Positions 37,121 through 49,520 of a stretch of 64,000 nucleotides of DNA are shown here, piece after piece. Within the stretch, counting starts at the first letter, position 1, and each line of letters starts with the position of its first letter. The DNA is from Polydactylus sextarius (lineage: Eukaryota; Chordata; Actinopteri; Polynemidae), in NCBI GenBank assembly GCA_016801845.1, contig CM028912.1, positions 5,629,001 through 5,693,000 of the forward strand, given 5' to 3'. Both the position numbers and the translations under genes were made by a program. The notes below the pieces were generated by a model. The model ran no database searches. It worked only from the letters and a program-made list of their open reading frames with translations, and was not told the origin of the DNA.

Positions 37121-37458
37121 TTCCTTTTTGTCCTTCACCTCTCGTCTCCCTGCATTGCGTCTCCTTTTGATCTCTACCTGCATGAAGATTAAAGGATTTG
37201 TCACTGAACATCTGCTAACTTCAGTCTGTCCAAGTGGTTAATACTTCAATTCAGTCTCCAATTCATTTCCTTTCTCCTGTCTTCTGTTCTTTTCTTTAAT
37301 AATCTATTCATGTCTGCAACACTGAAGACATTTTTGATCTCGAACACCTAGCTGTGACACCAGACATGTCACCCTACCACGGAGGAAGGGTGAAATTGAA
37401 ATTGACATTGCTCTAGAGAGTTACTAAAGGTCAACATGGAGTCACTTCACTAAATTAC

Positions 37459-37484
37459 TCTCTCTCTCTCTCTCTCTCTCTCTC
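37459..37484. repeat. (TC)n microsatellite
   Basis: About 13 TC units, followed within 25 bases by short CA-rich sequence. Confidence 0.95.
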
Positions 37485-37974
37485 TTGCTCTCTTTCAGTC
37501 TGTAACACACACACATACACACATATACTCTCTCTTTCACGCCTGCACCTCAACACCATATCTCTGACAGTTCCCCAGTCCGTGTCGTGTATTAAAGTGT
37601 CGGTGACAGCCTGGTCATAGTGGTGCCTGCACATGTTTGAATTTGACCTCCTGTGTCAGGTGACAGATAATCCATGAAAGAGACATGATCATGCGGTCCA
37701 ACAGGTCACATGACTCATTTGTGTAAAGAAATCAATTGAGAGTGGAAATGACCAAATACATGTACATTTACAGTACAGGTACAGGAGTCTGAGACCATAA
37801 CTATATCTTTCACGAAGAACAACCACAAAAGACTTCCTCAATTGGCTGTGTCTGTGTAATTAATTTTTCGTGATAAATGACATATTTATATTTGAAAGTG
37901 GAGAAAGAAAAATCACAAAGAAAACCATCAGCCCTTAAAGGTCACACTGTAGATGCAGGAAAGGTTTTTTTTTC

Positions 37975-37978
<4 letters not shown>

Positions 37979-38006
<28 letters not shown>
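37979..38006. repeat. (GT)n microsatellite
   Basis: About 14 GT units after a T-rich stretch. Confidence 0.95.
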
Positions 38007-38699
38007 CGTCATTCAGTTTGGATGCCATCCCACAGTGACCCAGCATTAAGTAACCCATGGTGACTGGTATGGTAACTAGTGTGTCAGCGAAACAAAGCTT
38101 AATGTTTAAGTGTGTGAACGGTCGTCATTAATCACTAAGTCTGGTGGCTGAGAGCAGAAGTCTGCTGTATGATAAATGAACTAACAGGGCCTCTACACAT
38201 GCCTAACAGGAAAGGGAGAGGGAGAAAGGCAGGGAATGAGAAAATACACAAAGGGGGAGACAGAAACAGGAGCACAGAGAAGGCAATAAAAACTGACACA
38301 ACAACCCATTGTGCATCCCATACAGCTGCTTTATCGCCATCTTTGACGTCATTCACTGCAGCAAGTGAGGTTTTTCAGAAGATATAAGAACAATGTGAAC
38401 TTCGTCTTGTTTTGCATCATATTGCTGGTTGCGTTTTTGTTATTTTGGTTTTTTTTTTTGTTTTTATTTAGATTCAATAAAGCTGACGCTGGACTGTCAG
38501 GTACCGTCTTGGAGCAGCTATAGTTTTAGTGGCGTGTCCAGCTCTGATGGTTTTTAATAGACCTTATCAGCAGCTGTTCAGCCAGTTCAGCAAGTTGAAT
38601 TGGCATCAAGAGACAGTCACTAAGGGAAAAAGCTCTGCGGCCAGCTACTGAGCCCAGCGAATCGGGGATTTCATCCGTTCACTGAGGTTTCCTCTCGGG

Positions 38700-38716
38700 T
38701 TTTTTTTTTTTTTTTT
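38700..38716 (+). repeat. Poly(T), 17 bases
   Basis: Homopolymer T run. Confidence 0.95.
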
Positions 38717-40687
38717 GCTTTATTACTTCCTCCGCAGGCAGAAGAGCACAGAGCAGCATTATGAAGCAAAGCAAAAACTTTTGCAGTGACAGTGCCAACT
38801 TTATCCAACCTTCTCAACTCCGTCCAATTTAGTCTGTGAGGGAAATGCCTCATATTTGACTTGTGTTCCATATAATTAAATCCAACTTCCGTGTGAAGTG
38901 AGTCAGTGAACTCACCAATGCTGAAGACAGTGGAAACTATTTAATGAGGGTTTATTTGAAGGTTTAGGTTGTTGTTTGTTGCTTTTTTTTTCTGTTTTTA
39001 CACTTTTACCGATATGACAAAAACTATAGGTACGGATGCACGGTACAGTACAGTACATTATTGTGTAAGTACTTTTGATATAGAGTCGAGAACACCAACT
39101 TGTTGTTTCCTGTCACGTACGTGCAGAATGTGCATTCACATCAGCTGTCACTTGATTGTAGGCTTTTGGCTTTGCTGTGTAAATTCTGTGTTCAAATGCC
39201 ACTTAAAAGATTTGAAGCGATGCGAAGTGACGCATGAGTCCGTGCCTGTCAGCACTTTCAGTTTAGTGTGTCATGTCCATGAGATCCGCCCCAAACAGAG
39301 GCAACAGATCTGCTTTGTTTCTTTCTCTCTCTTTCTGTCCTGAGCTCAACTCTCTGCTTTCTGTCAGTGTGTGTATTCAGTTATGTCAGTCATGTGTTTG
39401 AACATGCGTGTCTCCGTGCGGTTGCCAGTATTTATAACACAAGCATTATTCAAGAGGTCCTGAGCAGTTGTGTTAAATCAGTCACAGTCAAGAGTTTCTC
39501 CACCTTTTAAGCCAAGGGATGTCTTTAAAGAGAGATGATTTAGGTAATGGTAGCTTTTACCTCGTCTGCCTCTGACGCTCAGGCACACTGACAGGTAATC
39601 AAAGAGAAGGAGCACCCCATTCATCCCTGCATCACTCCGTATTTGATACAACAAGGGCAGACAGGAGCAAGAGGTAGACATAATGAGAATCGTCTCCTTT
39701 TCAAAGGTTCTCAGCTCAAAGAAACTGCCCTGTCATCCTCTTCCTTCTGTCACTGCTGCCTCCGATTGGTCAAGGTGGCAATGACAAGGTCAGGGGATAT
39801 CATCTGAAAGAGCAACTTGACATACAAACATTACGTGCAGTGAAAAAATTGAGAAATTGACCCATTTGGCAGAAAGAGAAGGATGGATGGACACTAATAA
39901 GAAGGGATGGGCAAAAGACTAAGAGAGGAGAAAAGAAAGATGAGGCTAGAAAGAGAGATGGAAGGGAAAGGGGAGAGGGAAGCTGGCACTGGGATGACAT
40001 GCATGAACGGTAAAGTGAGCAGGGGAAAAGATGGCTTTGCCATTCACTTTGAAGCTTGCTCCACTTCTGTCTGTCTTACATAACAGAAAAATGAAGGAAA
40101 AACAAGTGCCAAAAAAATAGGCAGGGTGGAGAGTAGAAAAAAGGAGGCGAGACAGAACTTCCAAACTTCAGCACTCTGATGCTTCCGGTGAGCGAGTGGC
40201 TGTATCTGGACTCTGGAGTTAGTCACCATGCCACACCAAGCTCTGTTGCTGAGTGAAGAGTAAAAGAGCTAGAAGAAAGAGAGGGAGCTCAGTCAGTGGT
40301 GTGAGGAGAGTCAAGAAAGGAAGGTTGAGAGGAGGTGGTCGGACAGGAAAAGATAAGGATGCAGAGGAAAGAAAGTGAGGAGGAGGGAGGGTAAACAGAA
40401 GGAGGAGGAGAGGGACCACACTGAGTATTTGGACCCCAGAGAGCTGTGAGTTATCTACAGTTGTTCTAAATCTTTCTCCTCTTTCTGCATGTTGCATAAG
40501 CCGACCTCGTCATGCTCACTGCTGATGAGTATTTGTGGACCAGATGGGGCCCATCACATAGGTCTGCTCTTCATTAACCAAAAAAGACCCCCAGCTGGGG
40601 GCCACGACTTTATCCAACAGAGAGGAGCACTGTTGCACTTTAGCTAAGACCTGTATTACCGTTGCCCTCCATCTACTGTACTGTTGA

Positions 40688-40714
40688 TTTTTTTTTTTTT
40701 TTTTTTTTTTTTTT
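40688..40714 (+). repeat. Poly(T), 27 bases
   Basis: Homopolymer T run. Confidence 0.97.
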
Positions 40715-41036
40715 GACAATCAATCTTCATGATGTCACCATCGCCCACGGCAGTGAATGTTGCTATGGAGATCAGTAGACCTGCACCAAACTGCTGCCGT
40801 AGGGAGAGTATATGCAAGCTTGCGTTAGTGCATGTGAGGCTGCGTGCATATCTTTTTCTGCACACTGTTCATCTTTAATTGCCATCTGCAATCTGCATCC
40901 TGAACGCAGTCAGTAATTTTAGAGGTCCCAGCATGGGGTAAATAGCTGAGACTCATTTACAAGTGTGTTAATGGACTTTCTCTATCTTTGTCTTTCTTCT
41001 TTCCTTTTCCCTTCACCACTCACTTTCTTCTGTCAG

Positions 41037-41075
41037 TCTCTCTCTCTCTCTCTCTCTCTCACTCTCTCTCTCTCT
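41037..41075. repeat. (TC)n microsatellite
   Basis: TC repeats with one AC interruption, then a C-rich stretch. Confidence 0.95.
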
Positions 41076-41821
41076 ACCCCCCCTCTCTCTGCCTCCTCAT
41101 TACAGTCACACATCACACATTTCATGAAAATGTATATCGCAGAGCAGAGTGACAGCAGACGCAGTATAGAGGTGGTTTTGCGCATCATTTGCATAATTTC
41201 ATGAATAAACACACTGTTTTAGGCGGTTAATTATCTTCAATTTTGTAATTACCATAAATGTTGTTGCACTGACGATGAATGGCTGCTGCTGACTCTGTTC
41301 TACAGAGTAGAAGTTAACGGGGGCCTGTGCAACCCTGAGGGAACGCTTAAGAGAAAGAATAGTGAGCTGAACTCAGCTTTTTGACACTATTTGTTTTTTT
41401 CTCAGTTCAGCTCTGGAAAATGCTTAGAATGAAAGCGTAATTGTAGTAAATTTGAAATGAAAAAAAAAAAAACAGATCAACCTTTTTTTTTTTTTAAACT
41501 GCAATTTACCCAGTGGAAGGATGTGAAAAACCCTCATTTCCTTTAGCTATTTTAGCCTCTCCTTGCAAATTCTCCCCTCTTTTCTGCACTTTTCTCCTCC
41601 CCACTACTTTCCTTCCTCCCTTAACTACTCTCTTCAACCCCTGAAATGTGTTATTAGTATTAAACAATGGAAGAATAGGCATTTTAAGTACCAGCTATAC
41701 TTCCCTTAATAACTACCCTCAATGGTAATAATTACCCCCTTTGAAACAAAAGAAAAAAACTCTTGGGTTACTAGGTAATAAGCATGCAGCTGGGTTTTAT
41801 GTGTGTTCTCCGTTGCATAGT

Positions 41822-41824
<3 letters not shown>

Positions 41825-41878
<54 letters not shown>
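41825..41878. repeat. (AT)27 microsatellite
   Basis: Uninterrupted AT units. This gives Tyr-Ile repeat open frames on both strands. Confidence 0.98.
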
Positions 41879-41881
<3 letters not shown>

Positions 41882-44800
41882 ACAGAGTGTGAGTAGAGCA
41901 CATATCATTACACATTGCAGATCTGTTCTCACTTCAGTTTCAGATTTTTGTTTTTTCCACTCGACTGACTGTTTCCATTTGTTTCATTTGGGCAAATGAC
42001 CAAAGATAAACTAAAACAGTCCATTCACAGTCCATTACAATATTTTTTATTTCATCACAGATAATATAGAGGGGTAATATTTTAGGGGACTTTAATATTT
42101 CTGCTCGACGTTGACAGTAATTACAATATGCTTTCATAGTTTTGAAACTCAAAATAAATTAGGTATTTTCATTTTCCACTGTCTGTGGGCTCACTGGTGC
42201 TGTTGAATGTAAAACAAAAACAGTCAAACAGTCAAAATTGTGTGCGTGTGATTGCTGGTCCACAGCAGAGAATCAGGGAATCAGACTGATTTAAGCCGCA
42301 TATTAGTTTTATCTAAAGTTATTTTTGTACAGAAGAAGAACAGCGGAGTTCCCTTGTCTTGCCAAAAAGATAAATCAGGAAAAATTGCAGCAACCAAACC
42401 AACATTTTTCTCTTCTGGTGCTGATTTTGAAACCTCAACACAGGGTGTCTGTCAATCTAATTTAAAAAAAAAACAAAAAAAAACAAGGGAAACAAGGGCT
42501 CACAAAACACAAAATGACATGTCTCTGACAGTGTGGAGATAGAGTGAGGTTCAACAGATTTAACTGGAGTTGTTGCCGTTATATGACACGAGCCTGAACC
42601 ACAAGGTCACAACCACACCTCAAAGAAGCCATCTATTATACGATCGTTAAGATCTGTCCAAGGTCAGTGTTGGTGCCAATACAAATCCAGTAACAAATCA
42701 ACATACAACATGTGAGTACTACACTAAAATCACAACCTCACCTTTAACTCTTTTAGTCCCAGACCTCCCTGTGGGCTAATAATTGTGGCTACATATCACA
42801 GTAACACTTGCTTGCTGTCATTAATAACCACTTAACTTGTTAACTGGCTCATACTGAGCCAACATTGATCTTGGTGACTCAATGTCTATGCAAGATTAGG
42901 AGTATGGATTGGTTTTGATAAAAGCCAGCGTTCTCGCTGCCTTGGCTTCCTCTTCTGTGGGCTCTTATCTCAGTTTTATGTGTCCGGCTACAGACTGTGA
43001 CAATGGGGAGAAAGCTCCTTAACTTATCTGAGGCAAGATCTCTTTTATTTTTATTGCTGCTTTTCAACAAAATGAGATACATCCACAAAATATACCAAAC
43101 CAATCACATCTTTCATAAGTTTTGGCCCAGCTAATAACACATCCCTCTGTTTTTAAATATTAGATTCACATGGTGGTGCCAAATGCCACCCGTGCAGCCT
43201 TGTTTGGCCTGTTTAATAATGAGATATTGTCAAGAATCAGCCCCTTTCTAGGATGTTTTTATAAGCTGAGTTATCCAGCTGTGAAGCTGAAATGAACCAC
43301 TGTAACTTGTTAATTTTATCAGAGAAAACAAAGAAGTTACTCCTCTTCTGACTGCTCATGGGACACTGTACAGCAGAGTCTGATAAATGTGCTTGGCAGC
43401 GCTGACTCTGATGACACGGTTAAATATGTCAAATTACACTCTTTTCAAATTTGAAGTCTGACACCATTTGGCATTCAGATTCAATATTTGACTGAACCTG
43501 ATGAGAATTACAAGTACATCACTCATGCTAATAATATGACTAGAGAACTGTTGTGTTTGTCTGCAGCCTTATCTGTATTTCAGGAGCACAGTGGAGAGAT
43601 GTGGTGTATGGTGCATGTAATTATGATTCTTGATTCGAACCAAAACATAAAGGGCTCTGTTCTTAACCCAACCCATCCATGCATCACACAAAACTCTAAA
43701 CGGCTTTGATTTTGATAAGATGTTACTATTATAGGGAGGTTTGAATTAAGCGGGAGATGTTTCTTTTGTTTTTTTAAGTGTTAATCTCTCCAATCAGAAC
43801 ATTGTCCATACCAAAACTCAACTCCTATAAATTGTGTTTATATGCAGCTAATTTGCAACAGCAAATACATTTTGTAAGAAACACAAGTGTAAATTGATTA
43901 GATTCTATATTAACATAATGAGGATATATTGTTTGGCAAGGCGCCAATGCTATATGCTATACATATATCCAATACCGCAGAATAATAAGACACGATGTAT
44001 TTATTTACATTTAACCAACTGAACACTTTATACACCCAGCATTAACCGCAGTCATTTCTCAAGACTCAACTGCTGTTAATAAATCTAACAGTTTGTTCAC
44101 TCATTCATTCAAAGGAAACAGTGTTTCCTCTGAACATAATCCAGCCAGCAATTATGCTGCCAACAACATAATAAGGGAAAACTGTTCCGTTAATAGGACA
44201 TAATTTCTAGGATATATGGTTCAGCACTGGCTGTTTGTTCAAATGGGTAAACACCAATATATGATTATCTTGGGTGGCTAAGCCAGAAGTGGTGTATTAT
44301 ACACTGTGTTGAATCATGACACCAGTATTTCTTTCAATAACTTTAAATAAATAGTTTTAGGTTCCTAAATGGCAATAAATGTGAACTGTGGTGGTGGCCA
44401 ATGAGAAACTACTTATGGAAGAAGTGCATGAGTCCTTGTAGAAGCCACTAATAAACTGAACGGTATTGTTGTTTAATTATTGGGACTTCATGTCAGTCAG
44501 GGTGAATTTTAAGGCTTTTTGCCAGGTCTAATGGTGACTATTAGACATTTGTCTGTCATCTCATCTCTCTCTCCTTTCTTACTTTCATCTCAGGTTGCTG
44601 TCACTGTCTATCTCAACACTCAGAGGAGGTGTTTTTTAAATTGCTGTAGAGCTCTCACCATCTGTCAAGTGCTGCCTGCTGGCACCAGAACCTGCCTGTT
44701 GTTTGGACTTGCTAGTCTGCACACGTCCATCAGCCACCAAAACTGTTTGAATTTGACTCTTCACTTTAATCCTCTACATCTTTGTTTGTCTACTGACAAT

Positions 44801-45004
44801 GTATGGCTTTCTAGGTAGAGCTCATCATTTGTGGTTCGAGGTTTTTTAAGAAATCTGCAAAATCTGGATGAACATTGGATTTAAAATGTTGTTTGAGCTG
44901 CTGGAACTCTACAATTATTAGTTGTTTTTATTATTTTACTGTCTCATGCAACTTATTTCTTCATTATTTTCCTGTTTTATGAAACCATTGTGCCCTTTTG
45001 AAAA

Positions 45005-45165
45005 TCTTAGTGTGTAGGATTTAGGGAGATCTTTTGGCAGACATAGAATATAATATCCGTATTAATATTCTTATTGGTGTATAATCATTTGAAACTAAGA
45101 AAAAAGATCTTTTCATGCTGAGTGGACCTATGTTTCTACTGTAGCTCAGAATGGACAAACATTGA
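45005..45165. repeat. Fragment of a fish interspersed repeat
   Basis: The segment contains GTGTAGGATTTAGGGAGATC, GGCAGACATAGAATATAATA, GTGTATAATCATTTGAAACT and TACTGTAGCTCAGAATGGAC in the order I remember for a frequent percomorph repeat. An internal part of that consensus appears to be missing here. No open frame or inverted ends are visible. The match is by recollection only. Confidence 0.5.
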
Positions 45166-48100
45166 TGCTTGACTTGTGTACGTCACTAAAACCAAAGGTT
45201 TGAGCCATGTTTTTAGATGAAAACTGTATCATTTCAGCCTTATTCTGTTGTCTAATTTATATTCCTACTTATAGACGCATCAAGATAAGAACATGTTTTT
45301 TTTCTGTGAGGTGTGACTCGACTGATGATACCTGGCAAGTACACAACTTCACTCTACTCAGTCGCGACTATATTAATCTCCCTCTCTCTTCTTCTCACTT
45401 AATATTTCTTCTACTCATTGGCTTTTCTAATCGCACGCGCACCCCTATTAGAGATAACATGACCTTTTGTGTGTTGGCAGTTTCCTATGTGACCTTTAAG
45501 AATGAGGCAGACTGAGAACAGCTGTGGATCAAGTGGAGCATAATGTGGGGCTAAAGTGGACTCCATCACTGAGTTCAGCCAAAGAGGGCCATTACAACTC
45601 TTTGTTCTCAACTGGAAAATGAGAAAATGAGTTGCTGTTACGTATGTGCAAGTGTAGCCAAGCTTACATGGACTCCTGTGACCTTATCTCTTGTACTCCT
45701 CAGTAGAACAGGCCCATCAGATCACACGGTGTTTCACAAGTAATCTGTCACTTTCGTTTTTTCATGGTGTTCCTCCTCATCACGTTCTTTGCTGCACATT
45801 AGTTTTAGACTCTTTCTCCCTCCGGCTCTATCGCTCTTTCAATTTATCTTACTCTTTCCCTGCTGTGATTCTTATTCCCAGAGTAAATATGTAAAAAGAA
45901 ATCTTCTCTGAAAGCAAAGTGGTAAATAAGTAGTTATCATACATACTTTTATTTACAACCCTCATCTGAGGCAAATGTATGAACAGTGATATTCATTGTG
46001 CTTCGGCAAAGTTCAGCAGTGAAATTAACATGGACTTATTTTCCTCCATGTTGTCTTTTGTTACTTTTCCTTTGAGTATTAAAAGTAAATTGTGTTTCAT
46101 TCCCTTTATACACCTTATTCACTGGTGAGTGATACTTATATTGAAAGTAATTTAAGAGTAAGCATATTTTTAATACGCTAGGCCTGACTTTATGGCTATA
46201 GTTAATGTTCAGTGGCTGTTAGTGAAAGCAATGAAAAATACAGCTTTTTACCGTATATATAGGCTGTGCATCAGAACTTGCAGACTAATGTTGTCTTTGC
46301 CTATTATAGGCTTTCTCTTCCTTCATGTATGTGCACAATCAAGCATGCACTGAGATTATTTCCAACTCAATAACCTAATAACTCCACTTGAAGCAAATAA
46401 CTTTTCCACTTCCCAGATTACCGGTGCTCTGCAGGTAGCACACCAGTGATCACACATGTACATATACGTGTACATATAAATGCAAACGGAGACAAAAAAA
46501 CACACCTAATTAGAAATCATTGTCCACATATCCCTCTCCACTGCTCCTGTATATATTTCCATGACAGGTAATATATACAGTAACTGCCCTTGGACTCTCA
46601 TCCCTGTTGATGTGTGTTTAATATCAGACATGACAGTGAGACAACACAAAACATGAGCAGCTACACCAGCAGACTGAAACTACCATTAGTTAGCATTGCC
46701 TGACAGATTAACATTGCGGTTCATACACCAAATCATGCATGATATCATTAAATTGATCACTCAGCTTGTAATCAGAGGACAAACGACCAGGATGTCATGT
46801 TTATTCTCATAAAAAAAGTAGCCCTGTCCTGTACTAATCGACTGAAATACAATATTAAAAGACACTTACATTGTTGAGACAGTTATCAGTGTCCACAGGG
46901 GGTCAGACGAGAGAGTCAGTGAATTTTAAGTTGCTGGGAGCGTGTTGCTGTAGATAAAATAAATAAAATAGAAAACTCAAATGTAATCAATCATCTGTGC
47001 ACGCACATTGAACAATATGTAAATTAAAAGGATAAATTATGTTAATTTTATTTTGATCATGTCTCATACAGCTCCATCTTGTTCATTCCTGTGTCATAAT
47101 ATTGATAAGTTATTTATATCCCATTCATTCCTACTTGAATACATATACATATTCACACATATACACAATCTGCCAATGAATACATGGTAAATGTGAAAAA
47201 TACATATATATTTCCCAGTCGGCCAATGCAACATATACATTTTGTTTTGATTGTTCCAGATTCTGTGGAGTGATGTGGTTGTCTTGGTGGTGGAAATGAT
47301 AGTGCAGTGCAGTGGAAAAGTACAGAATGCTAATGATATCCTACAGGAGAAGTTCCAGTTGTGCAGTGATATTCATTTCTACAGGATTAAGTCCTGACCC
47401 ACATGAGCTCAGCATATTAGCATTCTGAGAGAGTACTGCAGCAAGATTCCACACAGACTAAACGCCTATAGATGACAGGATGGAGAAAAGGAAGGAAAAT
47501 AAGAGAAGGAGACAGAGTGAGTGATAGAGACCAAACAGGAAAAAAAAAGATTGAATAATGTGCAAAGTCTGTCCACTCTCACTTTGTCAGGACGTGTGTG
47601 TGTGTTTCTTCCATGTGTGTTTTCTAGCATGCTTTTTAAGATGAGCCCTTCTGTCGGCCTGTGTTCAGAGCTCTGCACTCTGTGGATTCATTTGCATCTT
47701 AACTCCTGCATTGAACAAGAGAGGTATCTGAAATTTTCTGCACCACGGTGGTGTTAGATGACTGATATGGAACTTCAGAGGAACCTGATTTAAATTTCAT
47801 TGATTTTTTTTCCTTTTTTCATGGGTATCTGCATTTAAAGAAGGGTGACCTTGCCACCACTTTGAGTATCAGATATTTTCAAGCAAAGATCGAGCAAAGA
47901 ATCACAAATGACAAACATCCAAGACGGTTTATTTTCGCCACACTGAGCCAGAAGAGCCTTAAACCATTTTTTTTTTTTTTTTATCTAATCAAGATTCTGC
48001 TTCAAGGCACTTCTCACCCGTTTCTATTTTCAATTACGTTACACTCTTTGATATTTGATATAGTACCAGGTTTTTAACACTAGAACACCTCCAGTTATCA

Positions 48101-48764
48101 TTCATGTGATCAAAGATTTAATAGCAACAACAGTGGAGTAATTACAAAGTTTAGTAAAGAGCTTTTTACACAGGGCCACTGCGTTGCATCTTTAATGCAG
48201 ATTTACATTTGCAGTGGGAGTGAGCGAGCAGCAGATGGTTTGTTGGAAATAATGGAAATGCTTAACCACTGGCCCACTCAAAGCTATTAAGAGAGATTTT
48301 TTTTTTACCTAGGTTTTTTTGGCCACTGTTCTTGTTGTGTAGTGAAATCATGTCAACTACCAAGCTGCTTTGATAAGGTTTTATAAATGGTCTTGGCTAA
48401 AAACAGTTTTACAACAGCAGCTACTGCAGAAAATAAGCATCCTTATGCTTCAAGTAAATTCTGAATCGTATCAATCACCGATGGCGACGCCAGCCAGTTT
48501 TTACAGATGCTTCAGCCCAGGGTAATTGACCTTAGCCCGGGGTAGCCAAAAAGTTGTTTAGCTTATCCTCAGTTCATCTTTAAGTTTACATTCAGTCCAG
48601 CCAGGCTAAGTCCAGGCCGTCCTTAAAGTCTAGAAACAACCATGTCAGTCACCTGTGATCCTGTTGGCCTATGAGTCAGACACTCACAGTTAAAATAATG
48701 GAGAGTTTAAGTTGTCAATCTGGAAAGGAAACGTCACTCTTTGATACAAATCTTCACCCTAAAT

Positions 48765-49520
48765 CTCATGACACTGTATGAGGCAATCTGGGACCCAAAT
48801 GCAGGCAGTCATCGAGGAGGCAAATGCAGAGAAGTGACTTAAAATGGAGAAATGGTGATAACAGCAAGAATTTCCAGGCCGAGTGGCAGCAGACAGGCAG
48901 GCTGGTACAGAAACAGGGACAGGTAAAAAGAACAATAACAAGAGAAGTAAAAAGCAGTCTGGCAAGAACTGGAGTCCACAACACAAACAGCATGAAGAGT
49001 AACACACAACCTGGCAGAGGGAAAGTGTGACTGACTGGCATAAATACAGACTGGGAAAATACTGGGGTAACAGGTTTGTGTGTGGGTGGGGGAAGGTCAG
49101 GTGACTGGGAGCAGAGGGAAAGTCCAGGAGCGTCCTTTACACTGGCAGAGAGCATCAGAACTGTAGCCAAGTACACAGGGGAACGACCCAATGCAGACCA
49201 ATGAAAACACACATGAAACACATGAAAATAACAGAATTTTGAGCAGATGAGGTACAGGTGGTAAATGATCCGAAAGAAAAGGCAGGAGGAACACAGGGGA
49301 ACACACAAAGTAGCAAAAACAGTGTCTGGTAACAAAATAGACGAAGTGACCCAGAAGACGGGAGCACACAGGCTAAATACACAAGGAGGGCGAGACAATT
49401 AGACACAGATACAACACATTTAGGGCAGCGATGACAGGAGGGGGAACACACACACAATAGAAGGAAGTACGTAGCAACAGACACAGAAAAATAGTGACTA
49501 TCAAAATAAAACAGGAAGTT
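48765..49520. repeat. Probable fish interspersed repeat with spurious open frame
   Basis: Phrases such as ACCCAAATGCAGGCAG, TTCCAGGCCGAGTGGCAGCA, CAGGCTGGTACAGAAACAGG and, at the end, AAAATAAAACAGGAAGT follow a dispersed fish repeat that I recall. Base composition is purine-rich and unlike the flanks. A 210-codon open frame on the minus strand (48766-49398) is rich in Leu, Cys, Ser and Phe. It has no recognisable domain and is best explained as a low-stop by-product of the purine-rich strand. Confidence 0.5.

Noticed and set aside
48766..49398. 210-codon minus-strand open frame as a membrane protein gene
   Set aside because: Hydrophobic and Cys/Ser/Leu-rich because the opposite strand is purine-rich; it overlaps a repeat-like segment, and no splice or domain evidence supports it.
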